DNA of 64,000 bases from the NCBI GenBank assembly GCA_003248775.1, contig QFQX01000009.1, forward strand, positions 1 to 64,000. Direction: 5' to 3'. The stretch comes from Shinella sp. Lineage in GTDB: Bacteria > Pseudomonadota > Alphaproteobacteria > Rhizobiales > Rhizobiaceae. Position numbers and translations under genes: made by a program. Position 1 is the first letter of the stretch. Each line of letters begins with the position of its first letter. The notes beneath the pieces are model-generated. The model had not been told where the DNA came from. It made no database searches and saw nothing but the letters and a program-made list of their open reading frames with translations. Shown one piece after another: positions 62,650-64,000 of the stretch.

Positions 62650-64000
62650 ATGAGCCGCAGCTGTCTCGCCGTCATTCTCGCCGCAGGCGAAAGCACCCGC
62701 ATGAAGTCCTCGATGTCGAAGGTGCTGCATCCGGTCGCCGGCAGGCCGATGATCGCCCATGTGATGGCCACCATCGCGACCTCGGGCATATCGGATGTCG
62801 CCATTGTAGTCGGCCGCGACGCGGAAAAGGTCACAAAAGCCGCCAGCGTCGAAGGTCTCGAGGTCACTCCCTTCGTACAGACGGAACGGCTCGGCACCGG
62901 TCATGCGGTTCTCGCAGCGCGCGAGGCGATTGCCCGCGGCTATGACGATATTCTCGTCGCCTACGGCGATGTGCCGCTGATCACCGCAGGACCGCTGATC
63001 GCGGCGCGGGAAGCGCTGGCGAAGGGCAACGACATCGCCGTCATCGGCTTCCATACGGACAAGCCGACCGGCTACGGTCGTTTGCTCGTCGAAAATGGCG
63101 AACTCGTCGCCATCCGCGAGGAGAAGGATGCGAGTGACGAAGAGCGCGCCGTCACCTGGTGCAATAGCGGCCTGATGGCGATCGATGGCCGCAAGGCGCT
63201 GGATCTGCTCTCCCGCATCGGCAACGCCAACGTCAAGGGCGAGTATTACCTGACCGACCTCGTCGAAATCGCCCGCTCGTTCGGCGGTCGTGCCGTTGCT
63301 GTCGATGCTCCGGAAGCGGAACTGACCGGCTGCAACAATCGCGCGGAACTCGCGGCCATCGAACGTCTGTGGCAGGATCGCCGCCGACACGAACTGATGA
63401 TCTCCGGCGTTTCGATGATCGCACCGGAAACGGTTTTCCTCTCCCATGACACGGTGATCGGGCAGGATGCGCTGATCGAGCCGAACGTCGTCTTCGGCCC
63501 CGGCGTGGTGATCGAAGGGGGCGCGGTGATCCATGCCTTTTCGCACATAGAGGGCGCCCATGTGGCGGCCGGCGCCACCGTCGGTCCGTTTGCGCGCCTG
63601 CGGCCGGGCGCCAATCTGGCGGAAGGCTCCAAGGTCGGAAATTTCTGCGAGGTGAAGAAGGCCGAGATCGGCAAAGGCGCCAAGGTCAATCACCTGACCT
63701 ATATCGGCGACGCGACGATTGGCGCGGACGCCAATATCGGGGCAGGCACTATTACCTGCAATTACGACGGCATCAACAAGCACGAGACCCATATCGGGGA
63801 GCGCGCGTTCATCGGTTCCAACTCGTCGCTGGTGGCACCCGTATCCGTTGGAGACGGTGCGTTCGTCGCCTCGGGCAGTGTCATTACGCAGGATGTTCCG
63901 GCCGACGCGCTGGCGCTCGGTCGTGCCCGGCAGGAAATCAAGTCGGAACGCGCCAAAGTCATCCGCGAGCGCAATCAGGCACTGAAGGCTGCCCGCAGCA
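62650..64000 (+). CDS. glmU: Bifunctional UDP-GlcNAc pyrophosphorylase/glucosamine-1-phosphate acetyltransferase (3' end cut)
   Basis: At least 450 residues; the window ends within a few codons of the expected end (family about 453-456). The N-terminal half has [22 protein letters not shown] (nucleotide-sugar pyrophosphorylase signature), and the C-terminal half is a left-handed beta-helix of hexapeptide repeats (from about residue 260, with [12 protein letters not shown] and [19 protein letters not shown]). It makes UDP-GlcNAc for peptidoglycan and lipid A. GGAG is upstream of the ATG. Confidence 0.96.
   Translation, partial: MSRSCLAVILAAGESTRMKSSMSKVLHPVAGRPMIAHVMATIATSGISDVAIVVGRDAEKVTKAASVEGLEVTPFVQTERLGTGHAVLAAREAIARGYDDILVAYGDVPLITAGPLIAAREALAKGNDIAVIGFHTDKPTGYGRLLVENGELVAIREEKDASDEERAVTWCNSGLMAIDGRKALDLLSRIGNANVKGEYYLTDLVEIARSFGGRAVAVDAPEAELTGCNNRAELAAIERLWQDRRRHELMISGVSMIAPETVFLSHDTVIGQDALIEPNVVFGPGVVIEGGAVIHAFSHIEGAHVAAGATVGPFARLRPGANLAEGSKVGNFCEVKKAEIGKGAKVNHLTYIGDATIGADANIGAGTITCNYDGINKHETHIGERAFIGSNSSLVAPVSVGDGAFVASGSVITQDVPADALALGRARQEIKSERAKVIRERNQALKAARS

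Noticed and set aside
1..64000. CRISPR arrays, insertion sequences, prophage
   Set aside because: No regularly spaced direct repeats, transposase or phage structural genes were seen.
62650..64000. Truncated or frameshifted glmU
   Set aside because: The frame is open throughout and simply runs to the window end a few codons before the usual family length.

Overview
The window is a GC-rich, gene-dense chromosomal segment of an alphaproteobacterium, most likely Rhizobiaceae (Rhizobium, Agrobacterium, Neorhizobium or Shinella type). The clues are a phosphatidylcholine synthase (Pcs), a UvrB with long N- and C-terminal extensions, DUF1127 and DUF1489 proteins, an LsrB/VtlR-like LysR regulator, and RIME-like and REP-like intergenic repeats. 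No rRNA, CRISPR array, prophage or insertion sequence was found; one tRNA gene (Lys, TTT) is present. Genus and species cannot be fixed from the sequence alone.

Layout. 1-8.1 kb: a tiny membrane ORF with its own terminator, L-serine ammonia-lyase, an acetyltransferase, a divergent SDR/AraC pair, DUF1489, dusA, cspA and a J-domain protein. 8.1-11.4 kb: a gene-poor structured stretch, a RIME-like repeat, small proteins, and an AT-rich islet with an orphan gene. 11.4-25.7 kb: uvrB, a methyltransferase, a GGDEF-EAL protein, a chemotaxis receptor, a lipoprotein, a GlxA/AraC-type regulator, and two DUF1127 microproteins divergent from a LysR regulator that has a T-N11-A box. 26.0-28.5 kb: an autotransporter.

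28.6-40.6 kb: a corrinoid-dependent one-carbon system. It contains an MttB-family methyltransferase without pyrrolysine, a DxHxxG corrinoid protein, a DHPS-like methyl-THF methyltransferase, a MetF/MetV-type methylene-THF reductase pair, an ASKHA/[2Fe-2S] corrinoid reactivator, DUF1638, and a double-cluster ferredoxin-like protein. The inferred flow is: methyl donor, to corrinoid protein (MttB), to methyl-THF (DHPS-like enzyme), to methylene-THF (MetF/MetV run oxidatively), with the reactivator rescuing Co(II). This set is known best from anaerobes, and its substrate here is unknown.

43.1-52.9 kb: a sulfur-scavenging island. It holds two tandem SsuA paralogues that lack Cys and internal Met, then SsuD, SsuC and SsuB, a flavin reductase, an FAD/NAD(P)-binding protein, a shortened SfnB-like flavoprotein, three small unknown proteins, and an Rrf2 regulator with four clustered Cys. 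Four promoter regions in the island share a T(A/C)GAAAATA element, which suggests one regulon.

53.4-64 kb: tRNA-Lys, ccdA, an AEC transporter, a UbiH-type hydroxylase, pcs, a BMP-type ABC importer probably for nucleosides, and glmU, which runs off the window end.
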